A stretch of DNA of 64,000 nucleotides from 66-474 sp040255405 (GTDB taxonomy: Bacteria; Pseudomonadota; Gammaproteobacteria; Xanthomonadales; Rhodanobacteraceae), in NCBI GenBank assembly GCA_040255405.1, contig JBDZUX010000001.1, positions 124,001 to 188,000 on the forward strand, given 5' to 3'. The notes beneath the pieces were generated by a model. It was not told where the DNA came from, did not search any database, and saw only the letters and a list, made by a program, of their open reading frames with translations. A program made the position numbers and the translations under genes. Every line of letters begins with the position of its first letter. The first letter of the stretch is position 1. This document shows positions 19,847 to 27,872 of this stretch, one piece after another.

Positions 19847-20799
19847 GGCGAGGCCCCTGACGGGCCGGCTTCTGGAGAAATCTTCTCGGCGATGCGCAAC
19901 ACCGCGGAACGCGCGCGCGGATTGCGTTCAATCTCGTCGGCACCGGGCATCTGCGCGCGGCCGACGGCATGCAGCGGCGCCGGCTGCGATGGCGGGACCG
20001 GGAGCCCTCGGCGCACGGGAACCGGCCGCGGTCCGCGGATGAATTGCTTGGCGATCCGGTCCTCCAGCGAATGGAAGCTGATCACCGCCAGCCGCCCGCC
20101 CGGCTTCAGGACTGCGACGGCCGCCGGCAGCCCGCGCTCCAGCGAACCGAGTTCGTCGTTGACGTGCAAGCGCAGCGCCTGGAATGTGCGGGTGGCCGGA
20201 TGCTTGTTGCGCTCGCGCCGGCCCAGCGTGCGTTCGACCAGTTCGGCGAGGCCACGGGTGGTGAGGATGGGCGATTCGGCACGGCGTGCGACCACCGCAC
20301 GGGCGATGCGCCGGCTCATGCGTTCCTCGCCATAGCGGAACAGCACGTCGGCGATTTCGCGTTCATCCGCATTCGCCAGAAACTCCGCGGCGCTCATTCC
20401 GGTGGTCGGGTCCATGCGCATGTCGAGCGGCGCATCCGACTGGAACGAAAAGCCGCGCGCGGCGTCATCGAGTTGCGGCGAGGACACGCCGAGGTCCAGC
20501 AATACGCCGTCGAGACCGGCCCGCGCCTCATCCCAGCCGGCCATTTCCGAAAAGTTCGCATGCCGGATCGCGACCCGCGCGTCACCGCCGAACTCACGTC
20601 GCGCATGCGCGATGGCTTGCGGGTCGCGATCCATCAACAACAGGCGACCGTTTCCGTCGAGCCGGTCCAGGATCGCGCGCGCATGACCGCCCCGTCCGAA
20701 CGTGCCGTCGAGGTAACGCCCGCCCGGACGCACCGCCAGTCCGGCGAGCACGGCTTCCCGCATCACCGGGATGTGCTGAAGCTCCCGACCGGCCGTCAT
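19843..20799 (-). CDS. rsmH: RsmH (MraW), 16S rRNA m4C1402 methyltransferase
   Basis: RsmH methylates N4 of C1402 in the 16S rRNA decoding centre using SAM. It has 318 residues. It shows HIPVMREAVL at the N-terminus, the SAM-binding GRYLDGTFGRGGHARAIL, LLDLGVSSPQLDDAARGFSF, the insert domain around RTFQALRLHVN, and ISFHSLEDRI. ATG 20799 is chosen, with GGAACG about 6 bases upstream. An ATG at 20817 would add six residues. The mraZ stop is about 100 bases upstream. Confidence 0.97.
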   Translation of the reverse strand: MTAGRELQHIPVMREAVLAGLAVRPGGRYLDGTFGRGGHARAILDRLDGNGRLLLMDRDPQAIAHARREFGGDARVAIRHANFSEMAGWDEARAGLDGVLLDLGVSSPQLDDAARGFSFQSDAPLDMRMDPTTGMSAAEFLANADEREIADVLFRYGEERMSRRIARAVVARRAESPILTTRGLAELVERTLGRRERNKHPATRTFQALRLHVNDELGSLERGLPAAVAVLKPGGRLAVISFHSLEDRIAKQFIRGPRPVPVRRGLPVPPSQPAPLHAVGRAQMPGADEIERNPRARSAVLRIAEKISPEAGPSGASP

Positions 20800-20900
20800 C
20801 GCTCGCGTTCCATCCATTCGCACTCGCGCACGCCGCATGCGCCGCCCGTGTTCCGTCCGCATCCGGCCCGGCGCCGCTCGCCGTTCGCCGAATGCACGCA

Positions 20901-21347
20901 TCACAACTTCAGTCCCACCATTTCCTCGCTGACTTCCTCCTCGCCGATCGTCTGGTGGATCTTCGCGAGGTGAGCCTGCTCGCTCCACAACTCGAACTTG
21001 TTGCCCATGCCAAGCAGCACCGCCTTCTTCTCGATGCCGGAAGCCGCGCGCTGGCTGGCCGGCAGCAACACGCGCGCGGCGGTATCCAGTTCCACCTGCG
21101 CCGCGGCGCCGACCAGCTTCAATTGCAGGTCGCGGTGCACGCGCTTGACGCTGGACAAGGCGTTCACCTGATCGCGGACGCGTTCCCACTCCGGCTGCGG
21201 GAAAACCCAGAGACAACCGGACTCGAAGGGGTTGTAGGCGACCACCAGGCGGTTGTTGCAGACGCGCGCAATCGGCTCGCGGTAGGCGGTGGGAATCGCC
21301 AATCGCCCTTTTTCATCCACACTGATTGCGGTTTCGCCCTGGAACAT
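20901..21347 (-). CDS. mraZ: MraZ, dcw cluster transcriptional regulator
   Basis: MraZ is an AbrB-fold DNA-binding protein that represses its own promoter and so the whole dcw cluster. Starting at MFQGETAISVDEKGRLAIP it has 148 residues with two tandem SpoVT/AbrB-like domains; the second begins near LDTAARVLLPASQR. Family-typical DEKGRLAIPTAYR lies in the first. Four 10-base-phased GTGGG-type boxes, its usual binding site, precede the gene. This is the first gene of the cluster. Confidence 0.97.
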   Translation of the reverse strand: MFQGETAISVDEKGRLAIPTAYREPIARVCNNRLVVAYNPFESGCLWVFPQPEWERVRDQVNALSSVKRVHRDLQLKLVGAAAQVELDTAARVLLPASQRAASGIEKKAVLLGMGNKFELWSEQAHLAKIHQTIGEEEVSEEMVGLKL

Positions 21348-21359
21348 GCGACTGGTTTT

Positions 21360-21394
21360 CCCACGTTTTCCCACAAAACCACACGGGAGCCCAC
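21360..21394 (-). promoter_or_regulatory. MraZ operator: four phased GTGGG-type boxes
   Basis: On the minus strand, GTGGG boxes occur with a strict 10-base period: GTGGG (21394-21390), a degenerate GTGTG (21384-21380), GTGGG (21374-21370) and GTGGG (21364-21360). MraZ in other bacteria binds direct repeats of TGGG-N spaced by 5 bases in just this position. The first box touches the -10 element, so binding should block transcription. Site identity is inferred from pattern and place. Confidence 0.85.
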
Positions 21395-21421
21395 CTTAGT
21401 CGCAGGAGGTGAGACTGTCAA
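21393..21421 (-). promoter_or_regulatory. Promoter of mraZ and the dcw cluster
   Basis: A perfect -35 TTGACA (21421-21416) is followed after exactly 17 bases by a -10-like TAAGGT (21398-21393). Transcription would start near 21386, about 39 bases before the mraZ ATG. It overlaps the MraZ operator. This is the best sigma-70 promoter visible in the window. Confidence 0.8.
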
Positions 21422-21954
21422 GAAAATTTCGCTTTTAGATCAATGGGAAAGGCGAATTTCTGACTGAATTTCAGGCGTTCTGTCAGCTACGTTCCCAAGG
21501 TCATTGAATACAAAAGATTTCACTCGCCAACGTTTCGCTCAATCGGCATCGAAACGAGCGTGATTGTCGGCAGACCCTCAATCGGTAGTTCAGCCACCGG
21601 TCAGTCAAACCTGCTCGTCAGGCGGGAGCAGGTCTTGTAGCGCAGCGACAAATTCGTCCGGAACGACTGGACGGCCGCAGGCCGGCCTCGAGTGCGGCGA
21701 GGGGTGAGCATCTATTCCGCCCAGTGGCGCGCGAAGGCGGGTTGTCACCCGCCCTACCAGACCAGATCGGCGCGATGGCCGTTCCGGCTTGGAATGCGTG
21801 GCCGGCGCACGTTGGATCACTAAATTTCGGCTCGAAGCGGCTGTTGTGGAAAGTAAGGCCATGGACGGCCGGGGTAGAGTTGATGACCGACCGATTCACG
21901 CGCGCGCGCAACCCCCGCAACGAAACAGCGAGCAGGGATGCGAGCAAAAATGGT
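21422..21954. other. Gap between rnpB and the mraZ promoter
   Basis: There are 533 bases with no credible gene. It contains a short hairpin (ggcgggt-tgtc-acccgcc, 21736-21753) and copy 2 of dispersed repeat B (21834-21870). Beyond the 3' end of rnpB on the minus strand there is a short T-run (about 21946-21950), directly after the P1 helix. Confidence 0.6.
21834..21870 (+). repeat. Dispersed repeat B, copy 2
   Basis: It matches copy 1 (5473-5509) at 32 of 37 positions and ends in the near-palindrome ggccatggacggcc. The two copies are in the same orientation, one at each end of the dcw cluster. No function is known to me. Confidence 0.7.
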
Positions 21955-22312
21955 GGAGTCGGCCTGTAAGCCGGGTCCTGTGCGCCTTGCGGCGTGACAG
22001 TCATTCCTCTAGGCCAGGCGTCGCCGCCTGGCTCAAGCAACCAACCCGGGAACGGCGCGGGCCACGCCATCGTTCCCCTATTTGGTCTTGCTCCGGGTGG
22101 GGTTTGCCGTGCCGGTCGGTTACCCGACTCGCGGTGGGCTCTTGCCCCACCGTTTCACCCTTGCCTGATCCCCTTGCGGGGCCATCGGCGGTCTGCTCTC
22201 TGTTGCACTTTCCGTCGGCTCACGCCGCCCAGGCGTTACCTGGCACCCTGCCCTGCGGAGCCCGGACTTTCCTCGGCATTCCGAAGAATGCCGCGACTGT
22301 CCGGCCGACTCC
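21955..22312 (-). ncRNA. rnpB: RNase P RNA component (bacterial class A)
   Basis: M1-type RNA, the catalytic part of RNase P that trims tRNA 5' leaders. On the minus strand the RNA begins GGAGTCGGCC and ends GGCCGACTCC, a perfect 10-base P1 helix. Universally conserved blocks are present: GAGGAAAGTCCGGGCTCC near the 5' end, ACAGAGAGCAGACCGCC, and the 3' block ending in GGACCCGGCTTACAG. The 358-base length is typical. The 5' end is taken from the P1 helix. A short T-run follows the 3' end. It lies 13 bases downstream of rsmI, a common arrangement in these bacteria. Confidence 0.97.
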
Positions 22313-22319
22313 ATGCACC

Positions 22320-22328
22320 ATTCTATCA
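22320..22328 (-). promoter_or_regulatory. Extended -10 promoter element of rnpB
   Basis: TGATAGAAT on the minus strand is an extended -10 (TG-n-TAGAAT) ending 7 bases before the expected first base of rnpB at 22312. The first three bases are also the TGA stop codon of rsmI. No good -35 is visible 17 bases upstream, which fits the extended -10 class. Confidence 0.65.
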
Positions 22329-23153
22329 GCCGCCGTACAAGTCCTTGCGCGGCGCGCCGCTGATCGCGGCGGCCAGCTTCGCGGCCTGCGCGGGTGGCAA
22401 TTCGGCGCGCAGCAACGCGTAGACGCGCTGCCCTTCCGCCAGTTTCGCGGCGATCTCTTCGCCCCGTCCTGCGACCACCAGCACGCATTCGCCCCGGCGT
22501 TGCTCGGCATCGGATTCGACGCGCGCGGCGATCTCGCCGAGCGTCATGCCGATGCAGGTTTCGTGCAGCTTGGTGAGCTCACGCAGCAGGCGCGCCTCGC
22601 GTTCGCCGCCGAACACATCGCGCAGATCGGCGCAGCACTCGGCGATGCGATGGGATGATTCGTAGATCACCAACGTGCGGGTTTCGTTGGCCAGCTCGCG
22701 CAGGCGTTCGCGCCGCGCGGCAGCTTTCGCCGAAAGGAATCCTTCGAAGACGAACCGGTCGCTTGGAAGCCCCGCCACCGACAACGCCGCGATCGCGGCA
22801 CAGGCGCCGGGCACGGGCGAAACGTCGATGCCTGCCTCGCGCGCCGCGCGCACCAATCGGAAACCCGGATCGCTGATCAAAGGCGTGCCGGCATCCGAAA
22901 TCAATGCGACGGCTTCGCCAGCCTGCAGTTTCGCGATGATCGCCGCCACCGCCTCGCGTTCGTTGTGTTCGTGCAACGCGGTCAGCGGCGCTGCAATGCC
23001 GAAGTGCTGCAGCAGCGGGCGACTGTGGCGCGTGTCTTCCGCAGCGACCACGCTGACGTCGCGCAGCACCTGTTGGGCGCGCGGCGAAAGGTCCCCCAGA
23101 TTGCCGATGGGCGTCGCGACCACCCAGAGAATGCCCGGCTTGCGCGCGTTCAT
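22326..23153 (-). CDS. rsmI: RsmI, 16S rRNA 2'-O-ribose C1402 methyltransferase
   Basis: RsmI methylates the 2'-OH of C1402 in 16S rRNA, the same nucleotide that RsmH (encoded nearby) modifies on the base. It is a tetrapyrrole-methylase-fold protein of 275 residues. Visible are LWVVATPIGNLGDLSPRA, AEDTRHSRPLL, ALISDAGTPLISDPG, PVPGACAAIAALSVAGLP and FEGFLSAK, all family signatures. ATG 23153 (MNARKPGILW) is preferred over in-frame alternatives upstream. It is divergent from lpoA, the usual arrangement. Confidence 0.97.
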   Translation of the reverse strand: MNARKPGILWVVATPIGNLGDLSPRAQQVLRDVSVVAAEDTRHSRPLLQHFGIAAPLTALHEHNEREAVAAIIAKLQAGEAVALISDAGTPLISDPGFRLVRAAREAGIDVSPVPGACAAIAALSVAGLPSDRFVFEGFLSAKAAARRERLRELANETRTLVIYESSHRIAECCADLRDVFGGEREARLLRELTKLHETCIGMTLGEIAARVESDAEQRRGECVLVVAGRGEEIAAKLAEGQRVYALLRAELPPAQAAKLAAAISGAPRKDLYGG

Positions 23154-23516
23154 GAGGGCCTGCTGAAGCCATGCCAAGCGAGCCGCGTTGCTTTCGCAGC
23201 GATTGCCAGACGAGGCGCGCGCCGCAGCGCCGGAGCGGTTTCCTGGTCAAGGCGTGCGCCGATGGATGGTGGCCGCTGCGGAGCGACCCTCCGGGCCGGG
23301 GCGCTTTGCCCACATGGCTGCGTCATCACTCGTCTATGTATCGACATACATCTTCCTCGCTTTTCCTTGCCCTGCGGGCAAAGGGCCAGGCCTGCCCCGG
23401 GCTTGATCCGGGGGCGCGGCCGTTTGGCGGGTGTCAACAGGTCCCGATCCTGGTGCTGCAACGCGATCCGTTATCATCGCCGAAAAGACTGCGCCACGCG
23501 CGCGCATGGAAACGGC
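23154..23516. other. Gap between rsmI and lpoA (divergent promoters expected)
   Basis: There are 363 bases between two divergent starts. No gene is supported. A TATCAT element at about 23472-23477 could be a -10 for lpoA, but no matching -35 is clear. It contains a short palindromic repeat around 23394-23414. Confidence 0.5.
23394..23414. repeat. Short palindrome, dispersed repeat C (copy 1)
   Basis: The sequence gccccgggcttgatccgggg reads as a near-perfect palindrome with a ttgat centre. A sister copy, ccccggacttgatcccgggg, lies at 33939-33958. Both are intergenic. Function is unknown. Confidence 0.55.
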
Positions 23517-25115
23517 ATGTCAAGGATCAGGTTTCACGCGCATATCGCTGTCCTGCTCGCGGCACTTGCGCTGTTTGCGGGTTGTGCAACGCTCGGGCCG
23601 TCGCAGCAACCGGCGGGCGAAGGCGCGCGCGCGCGCTCCGCGATCGAACATGTGCGTGCGGCGAACACGGCGTTGCAGCGCGGCGACGCCCAGACTGCAC
23701 TCAAGCAACTGGCCGCGGTTCCAACCGATGCGCCACCCGACGTGCGCCGGCAAGCACTCGATTTGCAGGCGCGCGCCCAACTTGCCAGCGGCGACCGCCT
23801 TGCCGCCGCGCGATCGCTGATCCGGCGTGCCGCACTGTTGCCGCCTGCGGCGCAGGCGCACGGGCAACAACAGGCCGTCGTGATCCTCGCGGGCATGGGT
23901 CGCGAATCGCTGGCGCAGGTATATCCAACACTCGCCGACGACGATCCGGTCAAGCCATGGGTGCAAACGGCGCTCGCGCACCCGGGGGCCAGGGCCGTGC
24001 AGGTGCTGCCGCAACCCAACCAGCCGGTCGGCACCATGCGGGGCACCGCGGGACCGCAAGGCTACGCGATGCCGGCCAAGGTCGCGCTGCTGCTGCCCGC
24101 GACGGGGCCGGTGGCTGTGGCCGGCGCGGCCGTGCGCGACGGGTTTTTCACGGCGTACTTCCACACGCCGGTGACGCAGGAACGACGCCCGGTGATCAGC
24201 GTGTACGACACCGGCGGCACGGCGGACGGCAGTATCGCCGCCTATCATCAAGCCGTCGCGGATGGCGCCGCGCTGGTCGTGGGGCCCCTGGGCCGCGACG
24301 CGGTGGGCGCACTCTTCGCGCAACCCCAACTGCCCGTGCCGGTGCTGGCGCTCAACCATCCGCAAGGCAGCACGCCCACGCCAGCCGGCAGCCACGAGTT
24401 CGCGCTGCTGCCCGAGGCCGAAGGCGCGCAACTCGCCGCGCACATGATCACGCTGGGGCTGCACGCCGCGATCGTGTTCCGCGGCAGCGACGACACCGCG
24501 TCGCGCATTTTCGATGCCTTCCGGTCGCAATTCGAAAGCCTCGGCGGCCAGGTCGCCAACGACATCGTGTTGCAGCAAGGCAGCGTGGACTTCGCCGGGC
24601 AGATCGAGGCCGCACTGGCCGGGTCCGGTTCGCAAACCGGCATCGTCGCACTGCTGCGACCGGCGCAGGCGCGCCTGCTGCTGCCACAATTGCGGCTGGC
24701 GCGCTCGACGCTGCCGGTGTTTTCGACCTCCATGGTGTACTCGGGTGACAGCAACCCCACCGCCGACGCCGACCTCGATGGCGTGCGCTTCTGCGACGAG
24801 CCCTGGCTGTACGACGCGCAGGCCGGGCTACCCGATCACACCACGCTGGCTTCGCAACTCGTGACGGCTGGCGGTCCCGCCGCGCGCCTGTTCGCATTCG
24901 GCATGGATGCGTACGCACTCATTCCCTACCTCGACTGGATGCGCGCGCACCCGGGCAGTTACGTGCCGGGCGCCTCGGGACAACTGACGATGGACGCATT
25001 CGGCCACGTGCAGCGCACGCCGATCTGGGTGGAATTCCAGGGTGGCGTCGCACGGCCGGTGGCGGCGGGTCTGGAAGCGGAACCCGCGGACATCCCGGTG
25101 CCGACCGATCCATGA
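23517..25115 (+). CDS. lpoA: LpoA-like lipoprotein, activator of penicillin-binding protein (LppC family)
   Basis: An outer-membrane lipoprotein that reaches through the periplasm to stimulate PBP1A. It has 532 residues. The signal peptide ends in a lipobox LFAGC with Cys23. Then comes a helical TPR-like N-terminal domain (repeats of the kind AIEHVRAANTALQRGDA), followed from about residue 180 by a periplasmic-binding-protein-like domain beginning AMPAKVALLLPATGPVAVAG. The gene order rsmI / lpoA-yraN / dolP matches E. coli yraL / yraM-yraN / yraP. The stop overlaps yraN by ATGA. Confidence 0.93.
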   Translation: MSRIRFHAHIAVLLAALALFAGCATLGPSQQPAGEGARARSAIEHVRAANTALQRGDAQTALKQLAAVPTDAPPDVRRQALDLQARAQLASGDRLAAARSLIRRAALLPPAAQAHGQQQAVVILAGMGRESLAQVYPTLADDDPVKPWVQTALAHPGARAVQVLPQPNQPVGTMRGTAGPQGYAMPAKVALLLPATGPVAVAGAAVRDGFFTAYFHTPVTQERRPVISVYDTGGTADGSIAAYHQAVADGAALVVGPLGRDAVGALFAQPQLPVPVLALNHPQGSTPTPAGSHEFALLPEAEGAQLAAHMITLGLHAAIVFRGSDDTASRIFDAFRSQFESLGGQVANDIVLQQGSVDFAGQIEAALAGSGSQTGIVALLRPAQARLLLPQLRLARSTLPVFSTSMVYSGDSNPTADADLDGVRFCDEPWLYDAQAGLPDHTTLASQLVTAGGPAARLFAFGMDAYALIPYLDWMRAHPGSYVPGASGQLTMDAFGHVQRTPIWVEFQGGVARPVAAGLEAEPADIPVPTDP

Positions 25116-25474
25116 CCGCCATCGCGGTCGGCGCACGCTTCGAGCAACGCGCGCTCGCTTGCCTGGAACGCGCGGGGCTGAAGCGGGTCGAAAGCAACTA
25201 CCGCACCCGTTTCGGCGAACTCGACCTGGTGATGCGCGAGGGCGACACGCTGGTGTTCGTGGAAGTTCGCTATCGGCGCCACGCGCAATTCGGCGGCGGC
25301 GCAGCCTCGGTCGGTCCCGCCAAACGCGAAAGGCTCGTGCGCGCCGCACAAGGTTTCCTGCAGACGCACCCGCAATTCGCTTCGGCGCCGTGCAGGTTCG
25401 ATGTGGTAGCGTTCGACGGCGATGCCGGCGCGGCGAGCTGTGATTGGCAACGCGCCGCTTTTGAAATGTTTTGA
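25112..25474 (+). CDS. yraN: YraN, UPF0102 nuclease-fold protein
   Basis: A 120-residue member of UPF0102, a PD-(D/E)xK endonuclease-like fold of unknown task, linked by context to DNA or peptidoglycan housekeeping. Core motif residues are present: GARFEQRALACLERAG, NYRTRFGELDLVMREG and LVFVEVRYR, i.e. the E, the D of ELD and the ExR/K catalytic strand. Translation is probably coupled to lpoA by a 4-base overlap. Confidence 0.93.
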   Translation: MTAIAVGARFEQRALACLERAGLKRVESNYRTRFGELDLVMREGDTLVFVEVRYRRHAQFGGGAASVGPAKRERLVRAAQGFLQTHPQFASAPCRFDVVAFDGDAGAASCDWQRAAFEMF

Positions 25475-25491
25475 GAACCGGAAATGCCACC

Positions 25492-26037
25492 ATGCGCAAG
25501 ATGATCGTACTGACCACGCTGCTTTCGCTGTGCTTCGCCCTCGCCGCCTGCAGCGTCTTCACGCCGCGCCGCGGTTTCAACCGCGCGCTCAATGACCGCA
25601 ACGTGCAGATCACCGCCCAGCGCGCGCTGGACAACGACCCGCAACTTGGCGGCCGCGCGCACATCGGCACCAGCGTCTACAACGGCGTGCTGCTGATGAT
25701 CGGCGAGGCCAGCACCGAAGAAGTGAAGCAGCGCGCCGAAGCCGACGTCACCGGCTACCAGGGCGTGCAGCGCGTGGTGAACCTGATCGACGTGATGCCC
25801 TTGCAGTCGGTCGGTCGCTCGGCGCTCGATGCTTCGCTCACCGCGCGCGTGAAGACTTCGCTGCTGCACATCGACCTGCCCGGCTTCGATCCCGGCCGCG
25901 TCCAGGTCAGCACCGCGCACGGCAACGTCTACTTGATGGGCCTGGTCAGCCACCAGGAAGCCGATGCGGTGGTGAACATCGTGCGCACCGTCGCCGGCGT
26001 GAACAAGGTGGTGCAGGTATTCGAATATACGGATTGA
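25492..26037 (+). CDS. DolP/OsmY-like outer-membrane lipoprotein with two BON domains
   Basis: A 181-residue lipoprotein: signal peptide with lipobox LAAC, Cys20, then two BON domains (roughly 45-115 and 120-181). It resembles E. coli DolP (YraP), which maintains outer-membrane integrity at division sites, and it sits in the same place after yraN. The ATG at 25492 is chosen because it starts the signal peptide directly (MRKMIVLTTLL). The E. coli neighbour diaA is absent here. Confidence 0.88.
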   Translation: MRKMIVLTTLLSLCFALAACSVFTPRRGFNRALNDRNVQITAQRALDNDPQLGGRAHIGTSVYNGVLLMIGEASTEEVKQRAEADVTGYQGVQRVVNLIDVMPLQSVGRSALDASLTARVKTSLLHIDLPGFDPGRVQVSTAHGNVYLMGLVSHQEADAVVNIVRTVAGVNKVVQVFEYTD

Positions 26038-26185
26038 ATGCAATCCTCCATGATCGCGGCGCCACCATGGTCCTGTTTTACCGGCCGTGCCTCGGCTTTG
26101 ATGCACCAAAACGTGCCATCCATGGCCTGGCTTCTCACCCACGGCCGCTTCGGGCAACGTACCTGGACGGCCTAAAATTGGGCGA

Positions 26186-26809
26186 ATGAATCGATCGGTC
26201 ATGATGGCCGCCGCCTTGGCGACCGAATCCTTCGATGCGCTGGAGGCGCGCATCCGGGCATGCCGGGTTTGCGCGCGCCACCTGCCGCACGGCTGCCGGC
26301 CGGTGTTGCAGGCGCATCCCGATGCGCGCTTGCTGATCGTCAGCCAGGCGCCGGGCCGCAAGGTGCACGAGACAGGCGTTCCGTTCAGCGACAAAAGCGG
26401 CGAGAAGTTGCGGGCGTGGCTCGGCATCGACGGCGCCACGTTCTACGACCCGCGCCGCGTCGCGATCGTGCCGATGGGCTTCTGCTATCCGGGCAAGGGC
26501 GAATCCGGCGACCTGCCGCCGCGGCCGGAATGCGCGCCGCTGTGGCATCCCCGGCTGATGCCGCGCCTCGTGAACGTCAAACTGACGCTGGCGATCGGCG
26601 GTTACGCGATCCGCGGCATGCTCGGCCACCGCCGCAAGGCGACGCTGACGCAAACCTGCGAGGCGTGGCGCGAGTACTTCGACGGCGGCGTGCTGCCGCT
26701 GCCGCATCCAAGTCCGCGCAACACCGCCTGGTTCCAGCGGCATCCCTGGTTCGAAGCCGAAACGCTTCCTGCATTGAAACGGCGCATGCGCAAACTGATG
26801 CGCGACTGA
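26186..26809 (+). CDS. Uracil-DNA glycosylase family protein
   Basis: A 207-residue UDG-superfamily protein. The N-terminal part has a CRVC pair and the active-site-like segment SQAPGRKVHETGVPFSD (about 53-69); the C-terminal HPSPRN corresponds to the DNA-intercalation motif of the superfamily. It is expected to excise uracil or related damaged bases, but which UDG family and substrate it belongs to cannot be fixed by eye. It may have its own promoter in the 148-base gap upstream. It is convergent with the glycosyltransferase gene (2-base gap). Confidence 0.82.
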   Translation: MNRSVMMAAALATESFDALEARIRACRVCARHLPHGCRPVLQAHPDARLLIVSQAPGRKVHETGVPFSDKSGEKLRAWLGIDGATFYDPRRVAIVPMGFCYPGKGESGDLPPRPECAPLWHPRLMPRLVNVKLTLAIGGYAIRGMLGHRRKATLTQTCEAWREYFDGGVLPLPHPSPRNTAWFQRHPWFEAETLPALKRRMRKLMRD

Positions 26810-26811
26810 GC

Positions 26812-27786
26812 TCAGGCGCCCCCGGGCGGCGGCGGCGTGAGCCCATGCACGCCCGCCCACAGCCCAGCCAGCATGCAGCGCACGTTTTTCCGGCGCGGCG
26901 CCACCAGCAGTGCAAACAACAGGAACTTGACGATCAAGCGCGGTATGTCCTGCGCAATCCAGCGCCGCGGTGTGTACGCGCGCCGATACAACAGCACCCG
27001 ATTGCGCATCATGTAGAACAACCGCCGCGGTGAATGCACCACGATGCCGCGCGGCATGCCGGGCATGTATCGGCGCGTTTCGCCGAGGCGGTGGCGCAAG
27101 TGCGCCGCACAGACCCCGTGCAGCGCGTAGCCCGCGGCGCTCGCGCGAAAACACCAATCGAGATCGACGTTGTCGATGAACAATGCATCACCCATTCCGC
27201 CCACGTCATCCAGCACGGCGAGCGGGATCAGGCACCCGGACGAGATCAGGAAATCGCAACGGACGGTTTCGCACCCGCCATCACAACGTACCTTCTCGTT
27301 GAACGGAAAGCGGATGCGCACGAACGGTGCATCTTCGGGCTCGCGCGGATCACGAAAGCGCGGACCGACCGCGGCCGGGCGCGTGTGCGCCCCGGCCCGG
27401 TCGAGTGCCGATCGAAGTGCGTCGACCATGCCCCGGTCGGGCACACTGTCCTGGTCCATCAACAGCACGTGCGACACGCCGGGCAAACCACGCGCACGAT
27501 CGATCCCTCTGTTGATCGCGTGCGCAAGCCCGTGGTTCCCGCCCAACGCGATCAGCACGATGTCGGAGCGCGCGGCGCAGGCTTCCCGGAATTCCGGATC
27601 GCGCGTACCGTTGTCCACCACGACCATGTGTCCCACTTGCGGAGACAGCGCGTCCAGCAATTCACGCAGCACCCCGAGATCGGGTTGCCAGGTGACCACC
27701 ACCGCGCATACGGCCGAAAGATGCACCGTCGCCGTGTCCGAGGCGGGGCCGGCGCCGATCACGATGCGTCCATCGCCGCGCGCCAT
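26812..27786 (-). CDS. Family 2 glycosyltransferase (rhamnosyltransferase-like)
   Basis: A GT-A-fold enzyme of about 324 residues. It starts with a beta strand AVVVTWQPDLGVLRELLDAL, then VVVDNGTRDPEF, NHGLAHAINRGI and the metal-binding LLMDQDSVPD, and the acceptor-side FIDNVDLDWCFRA. A hydrophobic segment near the C-terminus (LIVKFLLFALLVAP) suggests membrane association. It resembles dTDP-rhamnosyltransferases of O-antigen clusters but stands alone here, so donor and acceptor are unknown. The start is ATG 27786 or GTG 27795. Confidence 0.82.
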   Translation of the reverse strand: MARGDGRIVIGAGPASDTATVHLSAVCAVVVTWQPDLGVLRELLDALSPQVGHMVVVDNGTRDPEFREACAARSDIVLIALGGNHGLAHAINRGIDRARGLPGVSHVLLMDQDSVPDRGMVDALRSALDRAGAHTRPAAVGPRFRDPREPEDAPFVRIRFPFNEKVRCDGGCETVRCDFLISSGCLIPLAVLDDVGGMGDALFIDNVDLDWCFRASAAGYALHGVCAAHLRHRLGETRRYMPGMPRGIVVHSPRRLFYMMRNRVLLYRRAYTPRRWIAQDIPRLIVKFLLFALLVAPRRKNVRCMLAGLWAGVHGLTPPPPGGA

Positions 27787-27872
27787 CGCGGGCACGCACG
27801 ATCAACACGACACAGGGCAGGCGGCAGTTCTCGCGACATGATCGCGTGATTGTCGCTGCACGGACGGCGACT

